64,000 bases of DNA from Paraburkholderia lacunae (GTDB lineage Bacteria > Pseudomonadota > Gammaproteobacteria > Burkholderiales > Burkholderiaceae). The position numbers and the translations under genes were made by a program. The stretch spans positions 124,001 to 188,000 of the forward strand of contig NZ_QHKS01000003.1 in assembly GCF_003353175.1 (NCBI RefSeq), read 5' to 3'. Below are positions 1 through 8,732 of the stretch, piece by piece (within the stretch, counting starts at the first letter, position 1; each line of letters starts with the position of its first letter). The notes beneath the pieces were generated by a model. It was not told the origin of the DNA and searched no databases. It saw only the letters and a program-made list of their open reading frames with translations.

Positions 1-911
1 GAGCGCGCCTGGGCGCGGAAGAACGCTTTCGCGCGATTCACCGCATCGCTTGCCACGCCGGTCCATACCGAGGCCCACAGCGTATGTGAGACCGGCAGCA
101 TGGTCTGATCCGCGATATCGGCGAAGGGCGTGGGCAGGATCTGGTCGGCGAGACCCGTGGCGACGAGCCGGAAGCCCTCGCTACAAGTGCCGCGCATGCC
201 GAGCGCATCCCAGCCGCCGCGCTTTTCCAGCTGCGTTTGTTCGCGTAATGCGACGATCAGCACCTGATCGGCCGCGGCCGATTCGGCGGTGCGTCGCGCA
301 GTGACCAGAATGCCGTCGGCGTGCGCGCCGTACGAGATCGTCGGCGCGAGTTTTTCGATGCGAAAGCGCTTATTGGTGGACTCGTTGGCGGGCTCGCCGT
401 TGAACTGGTTGGCGGGCTCGTCGTCGAACTCGACCGCACAGGCGCTGGTGCGCATATTGCCGCCGATGGTTTCTTCGGAGGTCGCCGAAGCCAGCAGCCA
501 TTGCTGTTGAACTAGTTGCGCGAGCAACTGCCGATGCCATGCCGATTCGCTGCCGTGCGCCTCGATGCAGGCCACCTGGATCTGGTGCATCGCGTACACC
601 ATCGCAGTGGAGGCGCAGCCCTGCGCGAGCGTCTCGCAGATCGCGCCGACCTCCGCGAGCGACAAACCGGCGCCGCCGAAGCTGGCCGGCACCAGCGCGG
701 AGAGCAAACGTTCGCGTCGCAGCGCGTCGAAGGCCTCGCTGGGAAAACGCGCTTCGCGATCTACCGCGTCGGCGAACTGCGCGGCCACCGCTGCGCAGCG
801 CTGCGCGGCGGCACGCCAGCCGGGTTCGGTTTGCACCGCGCTCAGCACGGCCGGTGCGGTGTCGGCTTCCCCCGGCAGCGCCGAGGCGGCGTCCAGCAGC
901 GGGGCGTTCAT
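1..911 (-). CDS. Acyl-CoA dehydrogenase-like flavoprotein, truncated by window edge
   Basis: The first 303 residues of an acyl-CoA dehydrogenase fold are visible; the C-terminus lies off the left edge. An N-terminal helical domain is followed by a middle beta domain with a TSEETIGGNM stretch typical of the family flavin-binding region. The ATG at 911 overlaps the stop of the upstream carrier protein gene (ATGA), so the two are translationally coupled. The catalytic glutamate of true dehydrogenases would sit in the missing part. It could therefore be a dehydrogenase acting on an ACP-bound acyl chain, or one of the FMNH2/FADH2-dependent monooxygenases that share this fold. A flavin reductase at the other end of the locus makes the second option worth considering. 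The family call is firm; the reaction is open. Confidence 0.85.
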   Translation of the reverse strand, partial: MNAPLLDAASALPGEADTAPAVLSAVQTEPGWRAAAQRCAAVAAQFADAVDREARFPSEAFDALRRERLLSALVPASFGGAGLSLAEVGAICETLAQGCASTAMVYAMHQIQVACIEAHGSESAWHRQLLAQLVQQQWLLASATSEETIGGNMRTSACAVEFDDEPANQFNGEPANESTNKRFRIEKLAPTISYGAHADGILVTARRTAESAAADQVLIVALREQTQLEKRGGWDALGMRGTCSEGFRLVATGLADQILPTPFADIADQTMLPVSHTLWASVWTGVASDAVNRAKAFFRAQAR

Positions 912-1159
912 GCTGCCGCCTTCGCCCGCTGCAGTTCGGCGACCGCGGCGGCCATCGAATCGATGCTGGAGAAGAGCCGGCGCGTCAACATGCGGTCCGG
1001 GATTTCAATGCCGAATTCGTCTTCGATGGCCAGCATCAGATGCACCGTCGCGAGCGAGGACAGGCCCGCGGCATAGAGATCGGCGTCGTCCGCCAGCGTC
1101 TGCGGCGCAACGTCGAGACGTGCCGATTCGGAAAGGATGCGTCGCAATGCGTCTTTCAT
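908..1159 (-). CDS. Acyl carrier protein (83 aa)
   Basis: This is a small acidic four-helix carrier protein. The phosphopantetheine attachment site reads GLSSL at residues 32-36, with Ser35 at the position of the usual DSL serine; the normally conserved Asp is Ser here. Helix III follows as LAIEDEFGIEIPD. The ATG at 1159 is chosen because the carrier domain starts there; a longer frame to 1291 adds only unrelated sequence. Its stop overlaps the start of the dehydrogenase-like gene, so carrier and enzyme are made together, probably with an acyl-loading enzyme further left. It lies in a polysaccharide locus rather than beside fab genes, suggesting a dedicated acyl donor for a tailoring step (inference). 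Confidence 0.85.
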   Translation of the reverse strand: MKDALRRILSESARLDVAPQTLADDADLYAAGLSSLATVHLMLAIEDEFGIEIPDRMLTRRLFSSIDSMAAAVAELQRAKAAA

Positions 1160-1212
1160 GGTGAGGTGCCCCGTGGTTGGCCAGCTGTCTCTCGAAGTGT
1201 CGCTTGACTGAT

Positions 1213-1236
1213 AAAACGACCGGACTCCGTCGTTTT
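1213..1236. terminator. Hairpin with A/T flanks in the ACP/GNAT divergent region
   Basis: Eight-base arms AAAACGAC and GTCGTTTT surround an 8-base loop, with a T5 run on the plus side. The hairpin sits 54-77 bp upstream of the ACP start in a 332-bp divergent region (1160-1491). It could be a leader hairpin for the minus-strand operon or a bidirectional terminator. I see no convincing promoter pair in the rest of this gap. Confidence 0.35.
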
Positions 1237-1491
1237 TACGGTGTGGGTTCAGCGTGTGTCGCTGCACGTGTACGGCGCCGGAAGGCTGCATCGAAGACTA
1301 GCGGTGCGGCTTTGGTCGGACGTCACATATTTAAGGATTGTGAAACCCCAGCGTCAGTGCGATGCCGCACGGAACCACGCGTATTGCACACGTACCGTGT
1401 TGCCTTAACAACGAGCGGCGTGTCGCGCCGGCTCATCAGGGCGAGCTCACGAAGCCTGCTTCACCGAACTTGGAAACCGCTGGGGAACGTG

Positions 1492-2025
1492 ATGAACTGG
1501 AAAACGCTGGAGTTCGAGCAGCTGTCGGCGCGCGAGTTGTATCTGATCTTGCGGGCGCGTAGCGCGGTGTTCGTGGTCGAACAATCCCATGTGTGTCTCG
1601 ACGCCGATGGCCGCGACGAGACTTCGTTGCACGTGTTCGCGGTCGACGACATGGCGCGGCCGATGCCGATCCTCGCGTATGCGCGTCTGCAACCCGGCGA
1701 CGCGGAAGATCCCGAGATCACCATCGACAAGGTGCTGACGAGCCCATTGCGGCGCGGCGACGGCACCGCCGAACTGCTGATCGAGCGGGTGCTGCAGGCG
1801 ATCGCCGGGCGTTGGCCGGGACGCGCCGCGCGCGTGAGCGCGCCGGCGGGCTTGCGCGACTTCTACGAGCAATTCGGTTTTCGCAAGACGGAGGGGCCGT
1901 ATCTCGAGTATGGCGTGCCGTTCATCGGGCTCACGCGCCAGGTACGCGGCAGCCAGCCGCTGTTCGGCCTACGCCGTCGCGAACGCAACGGCGTGTCGGT
2001 CGTCAACACGTACGAGTTGTTGTGA
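1492..2025 (+). CDS. GNAT-family N-acyltransferase, ElaA-like
   Basis: The 177-residue protein resembles ElaA. Its N-terminus aligns with the ElaA pattern ELYLILRARSAVFVVEQ, followed by the conserved LDADGRDE segment. An acetyl-CoA loop-like RRGDGT lies near residue 85 and the terminal FYEQFGFRKTE motif is typical of GNAT folds. The ATG at 1492 is preceded by GGGGA at good distance; longer in-frame starts lack homology. Its stop overlaps the next start (TGATG), making it the first gene of the glycan operon. It probably transfers an acyl group, possibly to a sugar amine, but the substrate cannot be read from the sequence. Confidence 0.8.
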   Translation: MNWKTLEFEQLSARELYLILRARSAVFVVEQSHVCLDADGRDETSLHVFAVDDMARPMPILAYARLQPGDAEDPEITIDKVLTSPLRRGDGTAELLIERVLQAIAGRWPGRAARVSAPAGLRDFYEQFGFRKTEGPYLEYGVPFIGLTRQVRGSQPLFGLRRRERNGVSVVNTYELL

Positions 2026-3647
2026 TGGCGCGGATGCTTGTCACACCGTCCAGCGCACAGGCGGCGCTGCGGCCGCGGCGGTCTGCGCCGCTGTCTCCGC
2101 ATGAAGCGCCGCGTGCGCAGACCGGCGCCGCTGCGTCGTCAGGCAGCGCGGCCGCGGCGGTGCCGCTCCCACGGAGTGCGGGCATGCGTCATCCGACTCG
2201 CCTGCCGTTCGCGCTCTTCGCGATCACGCTTGTGCTGATCGTCCTGCGTCAGGGCAAGCTGGTGGAGATGTTCTTTCCTCTCGGCGCGTTCGGCATTGCG
2301 TTGCTGCTGTATCGCCGCTCGCCCGCGCATTATCTCGGCTTCGTGTGCTGGCTGTTTTTTCTGTCGCCGGAAGTGCGCCGTCTCGCGGACTTCGCCAATG
2401 CTTCGTTCAACCAGCAAAGTCCGGTGATGATCGCGCCGTTGCTGGCGGTCTCGCTCAGCGGCTTCACGCTGATCAGGAACTTCCGCATTCTCGGCGAGCG
2501 CCGCGCCGCGCCGCTGGTGATGATCATGCTGGCGCTGTTCTACTCGTTCGTGGTCGGCATGGCGGCGGTCGGGCCGGCCGCCGCGCTGTATACGCTGGTC
2601 AACTGGATGTTCCCCGTGCTGGTCGCGTTCCACCTCGTCGCGACCTGGCGGGACTATCCGGTCTATCACCGCGTGCTGCTCAAGACCTTCGTCTACGCAG
2701 GCTTCGTGATGGGCCTGTACGGCGTGATCGAGTTCGTCTCGCCGCCGCCGTGGGACGCGTTCTGGCTGCTGGCATCGCGGATGACCTCGGAGGGCACGGC
2801 CGTGCCGTTCGGCATGCGCATCGGCAGCACGATGAATTCGTCGGGTCCGTTCGCCATGACCATCATGTCGATCATGCTGCTGTCGCTCGGCGCACGCGGC
2901 AAGATGCGCATTGCAATGGGCATCGTCGGCGTTCCCGCGCTGATGTTCACCGCGGTGCGCGGCGCGTGGGGCGGCCTCGTGATCGGCCTGATCTATCCGC
3001 TCGCGATGCTCGACGGCAAAGGACGCCTGCGGCTGATCGGCGGGCTGCTGGGTCTCGCGATGCTGGGCGCGCCGGCGCTGATGATCGACGAAGTGTCCGA
3101 GCCGCTCATGAAGCGCTTCGACACGATCCAGAACATCAGCGAAGACAACAGCTATCAGGTGCGCGCCGAGTTCTACAAGCAGTTCTTCGCGGTCGCGCTG
3201 AGCGACATCGCGGGGCAGGGGCTCGGCACCACGGGCCTTGGCACTAAACTCTCCGCCGACGATACACAGCAGTTGAGCGTCGTGTTCGACAGCGGCGTGA
3301 TGGAAGTGCCGTACGTGATGGGCTGGCCGGGCACGCTGCTGTACGTGGGCGGAATCCTGCTGCTGATGTGGCGCGCGTTCGTCGCGAGCCGTTTGCGCTC
3401 GAAAGACCGGCTGGCGATTTCCGGCGTCGGCGTGTCGCTCGCGATCTTCGCGATGATGGTGTTCGTCAATACCTTGACCGGGCTGCCTGGCTTGTTCTTT
3501 TTCATCGGCGTGACCATGCCGGTGATCAGCTTGCGGCATGCGCGCCATCTGCATGGACCGGCATCTGCTGCCTCGGCTGCCTCGGCTGCGTCCGTTGCGT
3601 CTGTTGTGCCGGGCGCGGCGCCGCAAGCCCGAGGGAGCCGGGTATGA
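2025..3647 (+). CDS. O-antigen ligase/polymerase-type membrane protein (Wzy/WaaL family)
   Basis: The 540-residue polytopic inner-membrane protein has about ten hydrophobic segments from residue 59 on. It has a periplasmic-type loop and the family signature TAVRGAWGGLVIGL (comparable to the SRGA motif of O-antigen ligases). It likely polymerises or ligates lipid-linked oligosaccharide repeats. The ATG at 2025 overlaps the GNAT stop. A second ATG at 2184, preceded by GGAG, would remove a 53-residue Ala/Pro-rich N-terminus with no homology and is a credible alternative. The C-terminus carries a short Ala-Ser-Val repeat. Its stop overlaps the following gene by ATGA. Polymerase cannot be distinguished from ligase here. 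Confidence 0.82.
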   Translation: MARMLVTPSSAQAALRPRRSAPLSPHEAPRAQTGAAASSGSAAAAVPLPRSAGMRHPTRLPFALFAITLVLIVLRQGKLVEMFFPLGAFGIALLLYRRSPAHYLGFVCWLFFLSPEVRRLADFANASFNQQSPVMIAPLLAVSLSGFTLIRNFRILGERRAAPLVMIMLALFYSFVVGMAAVGPAAALYTLVNWMFPVLVAFHLVATWRDYPVYHRVLLKTFVYAGFVMGLYGVIEFVSPPPWDAFWLLASRMTSEGTAVPFGMRIGSTMNSSGPFAMTIMSIMLLSLGARGKMRIAMGIVGVPALMFTAVRGAWGGLVIGLIYPLAMLDGKGRLRLIGGLLGLAMLGAPALMIDEVSEPLMKRFDTIQNISEDNSYQVRAEFYKQFFAVALSDIAGQGLGTTGLGTKLSADDTQQLSVVFDSGVMEVPYVMGWPGTLLYVGGILLLMWRAFVASRLRSKDRLAISGVGVSLAIFAMMVFVNTLTGLPGLFFFIGVTMPVISLRHARHLHGPASAASAASAASVASVVPGAAPQARGSRV

Positions 3648-4942
3648 CGCATCAAGCTATGCGTATTTTGATCGTCACGCATGTGGTCGCCAGAGGCGAT
3701 GGGCAAGGGCGCGTCAACTACGAAATCGCCCGCGCCGCGCTCGAAGCCGGACATGAGGTCACGCTGCTGGCGTCGCAGGCCGCGCCGGAAATCAGCGGGC
3801 AGCTGCGCGCGCGGTTCGTGAAGATCGCCGCAAGCCGGCTGCCGTCGCGGCTCCTGCAATACCAGATGTTTGCGTGGCGTACCGCGCTGTGGATTCGCGC
3901 CCATCGTCACGAGTTCGACGTGATTCACGTGAACGGTTTCATCACGTGGGCGCACGCCGATGTCAACGCGGTGCATTTCGTTCACGACGGCTGGTATCGC
4001 TGCGGCTTCTATCCATTTCGTTTGAGGGACGGCGCGTATGCCGCCTATCAGGTGATCTTCACGCGCGTGAACGCGTGGTGCGAGCGCTTCGCGTTGCGCC
4101 GTGCGCGGGTGGTCGTGCCGGTGTCGGCGAAAGTGGGCGCGGAAGTGTGCGCGCTCGGCATCGACGCGGCGCGCCTCTGCGTGATCCACAACGGCGTCGA
4201 TACCGAAGAGTTCATGCCGGGCGCCGCGCAGCGCGCGCGCTTCGGTCTGCCGGAAGGGCCGTTCATGCTGCTGTTCGCCGGCGACCTGCGGTTGCCGCGC
4301 AAGAATCTCGATACCGTGCTGCGCGTCCTGGCGGCGACCCCCGGCGTTCACCTCGCGGTGGCCGGCGGCTTGCACAACAGTCCGTATCCGGCGCTGGCCG
4401 AGTCGCTCGGCTTGAGCGAGCGGGTGCATTTCATCGGCTTCGTCAAGGAGATGCCGGAGTTGATGCGCTCGGTGGATGGGTTCGTGTTTCCGTCGCGCTA
4501 CGAGGCGATGAGTCTGGTGCTGCTCGAAGCGCTGGGCTCAGGCTTGCCGGTGGTCACGGTGCGCACGGCGGGCGGCGCGGAAGTGATCGGCGCAGGCTAC
4601 GGCACCGTGCTCGACAGCCCGGAAGACGAAGCGGGACTGGCGGCGGCGATCGCGCGGCTGGCGCGGGACCCGGAGTACGCCCAACGGATGCAAAAAGCGG
4701 CGCGCGTCCTTGCGCAAACACTGACCTGGCAGATCATGGCGAATCGCTATCTGGCGCTCTACGAACGGATTGCCGCGGAGCGTGCCGCTGCGCCGGGCGT
4801 AACCGGCTTGACGGGGCAGGCCGTTTCGATGCACGCGGCGCTCGATGTCGACGCGGCCACAACGGCCACAACGGGCACTACGGCTACTACGGCCACCATG
4901 ACCGCCGCCGCGACCGCGGCCGTCACGGCGGCGAAATCATGA
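3644..4942 (+). CDS. Glycosyltransferase family 4 (GT-B fold)
   Basis: This 432-residue retaining glycosyltransferase has the GT4 layout. An N-terminal acceptor domain begins MRILIVTHVV with an early Gly-rich loop. The C-terminal nucleotide-sugar domain carries the E-x7-E signature (EAMSLVLLE) and the upstream FAGDLRLPRKN strand-loop. GAGGGAG precedes the ATG at 3644, and the start overlaps the previous stop (ATGA). The protein ends in a roughly 30-residue Thr/Ala tail (about residues 405-432) encoded by an ACGGCCACAA-like repeat, which looks like local expansion. It acts in the cytoplasm adding one sugar to the lipid-linked intermediate; the sugar cannot be predicted. Confidence 0.88.
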   Translation: MTHQAMRILIVTHVVARGDGQGRVNYEIARAALEAGHEVTLLASQAAPEISGQLRARFVKIAASRLPSRLLQYQMFAWRTALWIRAHRHEFDVIHVNGFITWAHADVNAVHFVHDGWYRCGFYPFRLRDGAYAAYQVIFTRVNAWCERFALRRARVVVPVSAKVGAEVCALGIDAARLCVIHNGVDTEEFMPGAAQRARFGLPEGPFMLLFAGDLRLPRKNLDTVLRVLAATPGVHLAVAGGLHNSPYPALAESLGLSERVHFIGFVKEMPELMRSVDGFVFPSRYEAMSLVLLEALGSGLPVVTVRTAGGAEVIGAGYGTVLDSPEDEAGLAAAIARLARDPEYAQRMQKAARVLAQTLTWQIMANRYLALYERIAAERAAAPGVTGLTGQAVSMHAALDVDAATTATTGTTATTATMTAAATAAVTAAKS

Positions 4943-6093
4943 GCGCGCCGATCGATTCGCTGCAAATCGGCATGCACTGGTTCGGCGAGCGGCCAGGCGG
5001 GCTCGACCGCATGTTCAAGGCCTTGATCGAGTCGTTGCCCGCGCAGGGCGTGAGCGTGCGCGGCCTGGTGGCGGGAAGCCCGGGCGTGCTGGCGGCGTCC
5101 GGCGGTGCGGTGCAGTCGTTCGCCGATCCGCAGGCGGGCATCGGCACGCGGCTGTGGGGCGCCCGCTCACGGTCGCGGCAGCTCGGGCGTCTGCGCAAGC
5201 CCGATGTGGTCGCCTCGCACTTTGCGCTCTATGCCGCGCCGACCCTCGGCGTGTTCGGCAGCGTGCCGCGGGTCGTGCATTTTCATGGGCCATGGGCCGA
5301 CGAATCCGGCGTGGAAGGGCGTGCCGGCTTGAGCGGCGCGCTGCGCTATTCGCTCGAACGCATGGTGTATCGCGGCGGCGCGCGTCATATCGTGCTGTCG
5401 CATGCGTTCGGCGACATTCTGCGTACCCGCTACCGTGTGCCGGAAGAGCGGATTCGCGTGGTGCCGGGCTGCGTCGACGTGGCACGTTTCGCGACGCGCA
5501 CGAGCAAGCGCCAGGCTCGCAAGCGGCTCGGCTTGCCGCTGGACCGGCCGGTGCTGTTCTGCGTGCGGCGGCTGGTGGCGCGCATGGGCCTCGACGATCT
5601 GGTCGACGCGATGTTCGTCGTCAAGCAGGCGGTGCCCGACGTGCTGCTGGTGATCGCCGGCAAAGGACCCATGGAGGAACCGCTGCGCGGGCGCATCATG
5701 GCGCGCGGCCTCGAGCAGCAAGTCCGCCTTGCCGGTTTCGTCCCGGACGACGCCTTGCCGCTCTGGTATCGCGCGGCCGACGTGACGGTGGTGCCCACCG
5801 TCGCGCTGGAAGGTTTCGGCCTGACGACCATCGAGTCGCTCGCGGCCGGCACGCCTGTGCTGGTGACGCCGGTCGGCGGTTTGCCGGAAGCGGTGGCGCC
5901 GCTCTCGCCCGACCTGGTGCTGCCCTCGGGCGGCTATCACGCGATCGGCTGCGGCGTGGCGGAGGCATTGCTCGGCGTGCGCGCGATGCCGGACGCGGGC
6001 GCGTGCCGGGACTATGCGCGCAAGCACTTCGATCATCCGGTGGTGGCCGCGCAGGTGGCCGAGGTCTATCGCGACGCGATAGACGCCGACTGA
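4939..6093 (+). CDS. Glycosyltransferase family 4 (GT-B fold)
   Basis: The second GT4 enzyme has 384 residues. The N-terminus reads IGMHWFGERPGGLDRMF, a donor-side Gly-rich loop. The C-terminal half has VLFCVRRLVARMGLDDLV, the usual start of the nucleotide-binding domain, and the E-x7-E motif EGFGLTTIE followed by AGTPVLVTPVGGLPE. The start overlaps the stop of the preceding transferase (ATGA), so the two are co-translated and likely add successive sugars. Donor and acceptor are unknown. Confidence 0.88.
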   Translation: MSAPIDSLQIGMHWFGERPGGLDRMFKALIESLPAQGVSVRGLVAGSPGVLAASGGAVQSFADPQAGIGTRLWGARSRSRQLGRLRKPDVVASHFALYAAPTLGVFGSVPRVVHFHGPWADESGVEGRAGLSGALRYSLERMVYRGGARHIVLSHAFGDILRTRYRVPEERIRVVPGCVDVARFATRTSKRQARKRLGLPLDRPVLFCVRRLVARMGLDDLVDAMFVVKQAVPDVLLVIAGKGPMEEPLRGRIMARGLEQQVRLAGFVPDDALPLWYRAADVTVVPTVALEGFGLTTIESLAAGTPVLVTPVGGLPEAVAPLSPDLVLPSGGYHAIGCGVAEALLGVRAMPDAGACRDYARKHFDHPVVAAQVAEVYRDAIDAD

Positions 6094-6107
6094 CGCGGTG
6101 GTTGCGC

Positions 6108-8723
6108 ATGCAACGTTCGAAGCGCCGCTGGTTTGAACGCCTCGTCTGCGCCGCCGCGCTCTCGCTGCCGGTGATCGCGCTATGGAGCGCGTCGGAGCCG
6201 GGCGGGCTAGCAGGACATGCCGCGTTATCGCCCGCGACGCTTGCGCCGGCTTCCGGCGCGGCGAGTGCCGTGCGGGTGACGCACGCAGCGAGCGGCGCCG
6301 CCATCGACACCTCCGTCGACGCCGCGCTGGACGCGCCCGTCGTACCGATGCTGGCGGCCGCCGCCGAGCCGGACCTCGCGCCTGCGCTGGCGCATCCGCC
6401 GCTGTCGTATCGCAGTTCGTGGATCGGCAACACCTACGGTTACGCCGATCGACGCTGGGTGCAGGGCGACGTGCAGGCGATCGCCGTCACGCCGGCCGGC
6501 GATGTCTACACCAATGCGCCGTGGGACGAAGGCGGCGGCGAAGTCGGCCATTACCGCGACGGCCAACTGCTGCAGTACGGCAGCGAGACGCACAGCTGGG
6601 GCCGCGTCGGCGGCGACGCGGTGGCGGTCAACGACGACTACGTCTTCACCGCGCAGGTGATCAGCAGCATGGGTGACGAGATCGCTGCGCAAAAGAATCT
6701 GCCGCGCGCCGGCGAGCTCTGGTACGGCGTGGCGCGCCGCAGCCGCGCCGATCTGCGCAAACCGGCGCCGTTCGCGGGGCAGACCGAGTGGCCCGGCGTC
6801 GCGCTGGCCTTTCGCCTGATGTGGAAGTCGAGCGACAAGGAGGAGTACTCGATCCGCGGACTCGCCGCCGACGCCGCCCGTCTCTATGTGTCGAACCAGC
6901 GCGATAACCGCGTCGATATCTACGACGCGCGCAGCATGCAGCCGGCCGGCCACTTCGCCGCCGAGCAGCCGGGCAAGCTCGCGCTCGCGCCCGACGGCAC
7001 GCTGTGGGTGATTGAGCGCAGCCGCACAGACGCCGCACGGCGCGTCGTCCATCATGCGCTGGATGGCGAGCCGCTCGGCGCGTTGAATCTGCCTGTCGGC
7101 GCGGTGCCGGTCGATCTCGCGCTCGACGCGAATGGCCGTGTGTATGTCGCCGATAACGGGCCGCGTCAGCAGGTGCTGATTTTTTCGCGAGCGACGGATG
7201 CCGCCTCGAGCATCGCGGATAGCGCGGTTGCCGCGCTTAAGCTGGCGCCCGCGAAGCCGACTGAAAAGTCAGCCGCGAAGTCGGCCGCGAAGTCGGCCGA
7301 ACCAACAGCTTCGAAACCGGCGGCACGCATCGCACCAGCAACTCAACCGGCGCCTGCAAAGCCGGCCGTCAACCAGGACGTCTCCATGCAGCTAACGGCA
7401 ACCTTGGGCGAAACGGGCGGCATTTATGCCGGGCGTGCCGGCACGCCCGGACCGTTGCGCTTTAACGGGCTGACGGGCGTCGGCGTGGATCGCGCAGGCA
7501 ATGTTTATGTGGCGATGAACGGTTCCGGGCCGCGCAGTCATCGGCCCGATGCGGTCGGCAACACCGCCGGCGTGCTGCTCGAAAGCTATGCGCCGGACGG
7601 CACGCGCCGCTTTAGCTTGCAATCCTTATTGTTCATCGACGGTGCGCAGTTTGTGGAGGGCGATCCGCCTTCGGTGTATAGCGGCGGCAAGCGCTTCACG
7701 CTCGATCTGTCGCGCCCGCTCGGCGAGGAATGGCGCTACGCCGGCTTCACCGCCGATCGCTTTCGCTATCCGTACGATCCGTTCTTCAATCTGAACGAGG
7801 CGCAGCGCGGCACGCCGATGGTCCGCGATATCGAGGGCAGGCGTCTGCTGTACACGCTCGACATGACGTCGAGCTATTTGCGCATCTATCGTTTCGCGGG
7901 TGATCAGGAGACGGCGATTCCGTCGGGCCTGTTCGCGTTGTGGCATATCCCCGGGCCCTGGCCGCCGAACCAGCCGGCGCGCGGCGAATGGATCTGGCGC
8001 GATACGGCGGGCAAGGGCCGCTTCGCGCCGCACGACTTCGAGCAGAACACCGCCGACATGCGCGATGAAGGGCCGAAGCTGCGCGGCTGGTGGGTCGATC
8101 GGCGCGGCGACATCTGGCAGGGCACCGCGACCGAAGGGATTCGCTGTTTTCCATTGCAAGGCTTCGACCGCACCGGCAATCCGGTTTATCACTACGCGTC
8201 GCTGCGCACCTACGACACGCCGTCACGGTTGAACCATCTCGCGCGGCTCGTCTACGACGACGCGACGGACACCCTGTACCTGTCCGGCTCGACGCGCCAG
8301 CGGCCGTTCAACGAAGCGAACTGGAACGGTGCGGGTTCGCTGCTGGCCCGCTACGACCACTGGAAAAGCGGCAAGCCGGTGCTGCGCTATGCGATCGAGT
8401 GGCCCGATCGCGGGCCGGAGAATCCGCTGTTCATGACCGGCTTCGCGGTGGGCGGCGACTATCTGTTCGCGGTCGAAAGCCGCAGCGCCGTGGTGAGCGT
8501 CTACGAGCGCGACACCGGCCGCGAGGTCGGTCATCTGGCGCCCGGTCCCGAGGTCGGCTCGACGAGCGGCATGATGGACGAGGCGATGCCGATCAGCGCG
8601 CATCGGCTCGCGTCCGGCGAGTACCTCGTGTTCGTGGAAGAAGACCTGCACGGCAAAACGATCATGTATCGCTTCACGCCACCGGCGCGGCCGGCGGCGC
8701 AAACCTCCCTTGAATCTCACTGA
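6108..8723 (+). CDS. Secreted NHL/WD-like beta-propeller protein of unknown role
   Basis: The 871-residue protein begins with a basic stretch and hydrophobic segment (residues 2-25), so it is exported or membrane-anchored. Repeated blades follow the pattern LALAPDGTLWVIE, VDLALDANGRVYVADNG and VGVDRAGNVYVAMNG, typical of NHL or SMP-30-like propellers. A Lys/Ala/Pro linker (about residues 375-424) separates an N-terminal from a C-terminal propeller-like half. It starts 15 bp after a glycosyltransferase and ends 10 bp before another. No catalytic motif is recognisable. By position it could bind, scaffold or modify the nascent glycan in the periplasm (inference). It is the least explained gene of the locus. 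Confidence 0.75.
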   Translation: MQRSKRRWFERLVCAAALSLPVIALWSASEPGGLAGHAALSPATLAPASGAASAVRVTHAASGAAIDTSVDAALDAPVVPMLAAAAEPDLAPALAHPPLSYRSSWIGNTYGYADRRWVQGDVQAIAVTPAGDVYTNAPWDEGGGEVGHYRDGQLLQYGSETHSWGRVGGDAVAVNDDYVFTAQVISSMGDEIAAQKNLPRAGELWYGVARRSRADLRKPAPFAGQTEWPGVALAFRLMWKSSDKEEYSIRGLAADAARLYVSNQRDNRVDIYDARSMQPAGHFAAEQPGKLALAPDGTLWVIERSRTDAARRVVHHALDGEPLGALNLPVGAVPVDLALDANGRVYVADNGPRQQVLIFSRATDAASSIADSAVAALKLAPAKPTEKSAAKSAAKSAEPTASKPAARIAPATQPAPAKPAVNQDVSMQLTATLGETGGIYAGRAGTPGPLRFNGLTGVGVDRAGNVYVAMNGSGPRSHRPDAVGNTAGVLLESYAPDGTRRFSLQSLLFIDGAQFVEGDPPSVYSGGKRFTLDLSRPLGEEWRYAGFTADRFRYPYDPFFNLNEAQRGTPMVRDIEGRRLLYTLDMTSSYLRIYRFAGDQETAIPSGLFALWHIPGPWPPNQPARGEWIWRDTAGKGRFAPHDFEQNTADMRDEGPKLRGWWVDRRGDIWQGTATEGIRCFPLQGFDRTGNPVYHYASLRTYDTPSRLNHLARLVYDDATDTLYLSGSTRQRPFNEANWNGAGSLLARYDHWKSGKPVLRYAIEWPDRGPENPLFMTGFAVGGDYLFAVESRSAVVSVYERDTGREVGHLAPGPEVGSTSGMMDEAMPISAHRLASGEYLVFVEEDLHGKTIMYRFTPPARPAAQTSLESH

Positions 8724-8732
8724 GCTGCGCGA

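Noticed and set aside
2139..3626. A roughly 500-codon minus-strand frame opposite the Wzy-like gene.
   Set aside because: Extreme Arg/His/Gln composition typical of an antisense shadow; the plus-strand frame has clear membrane segments.
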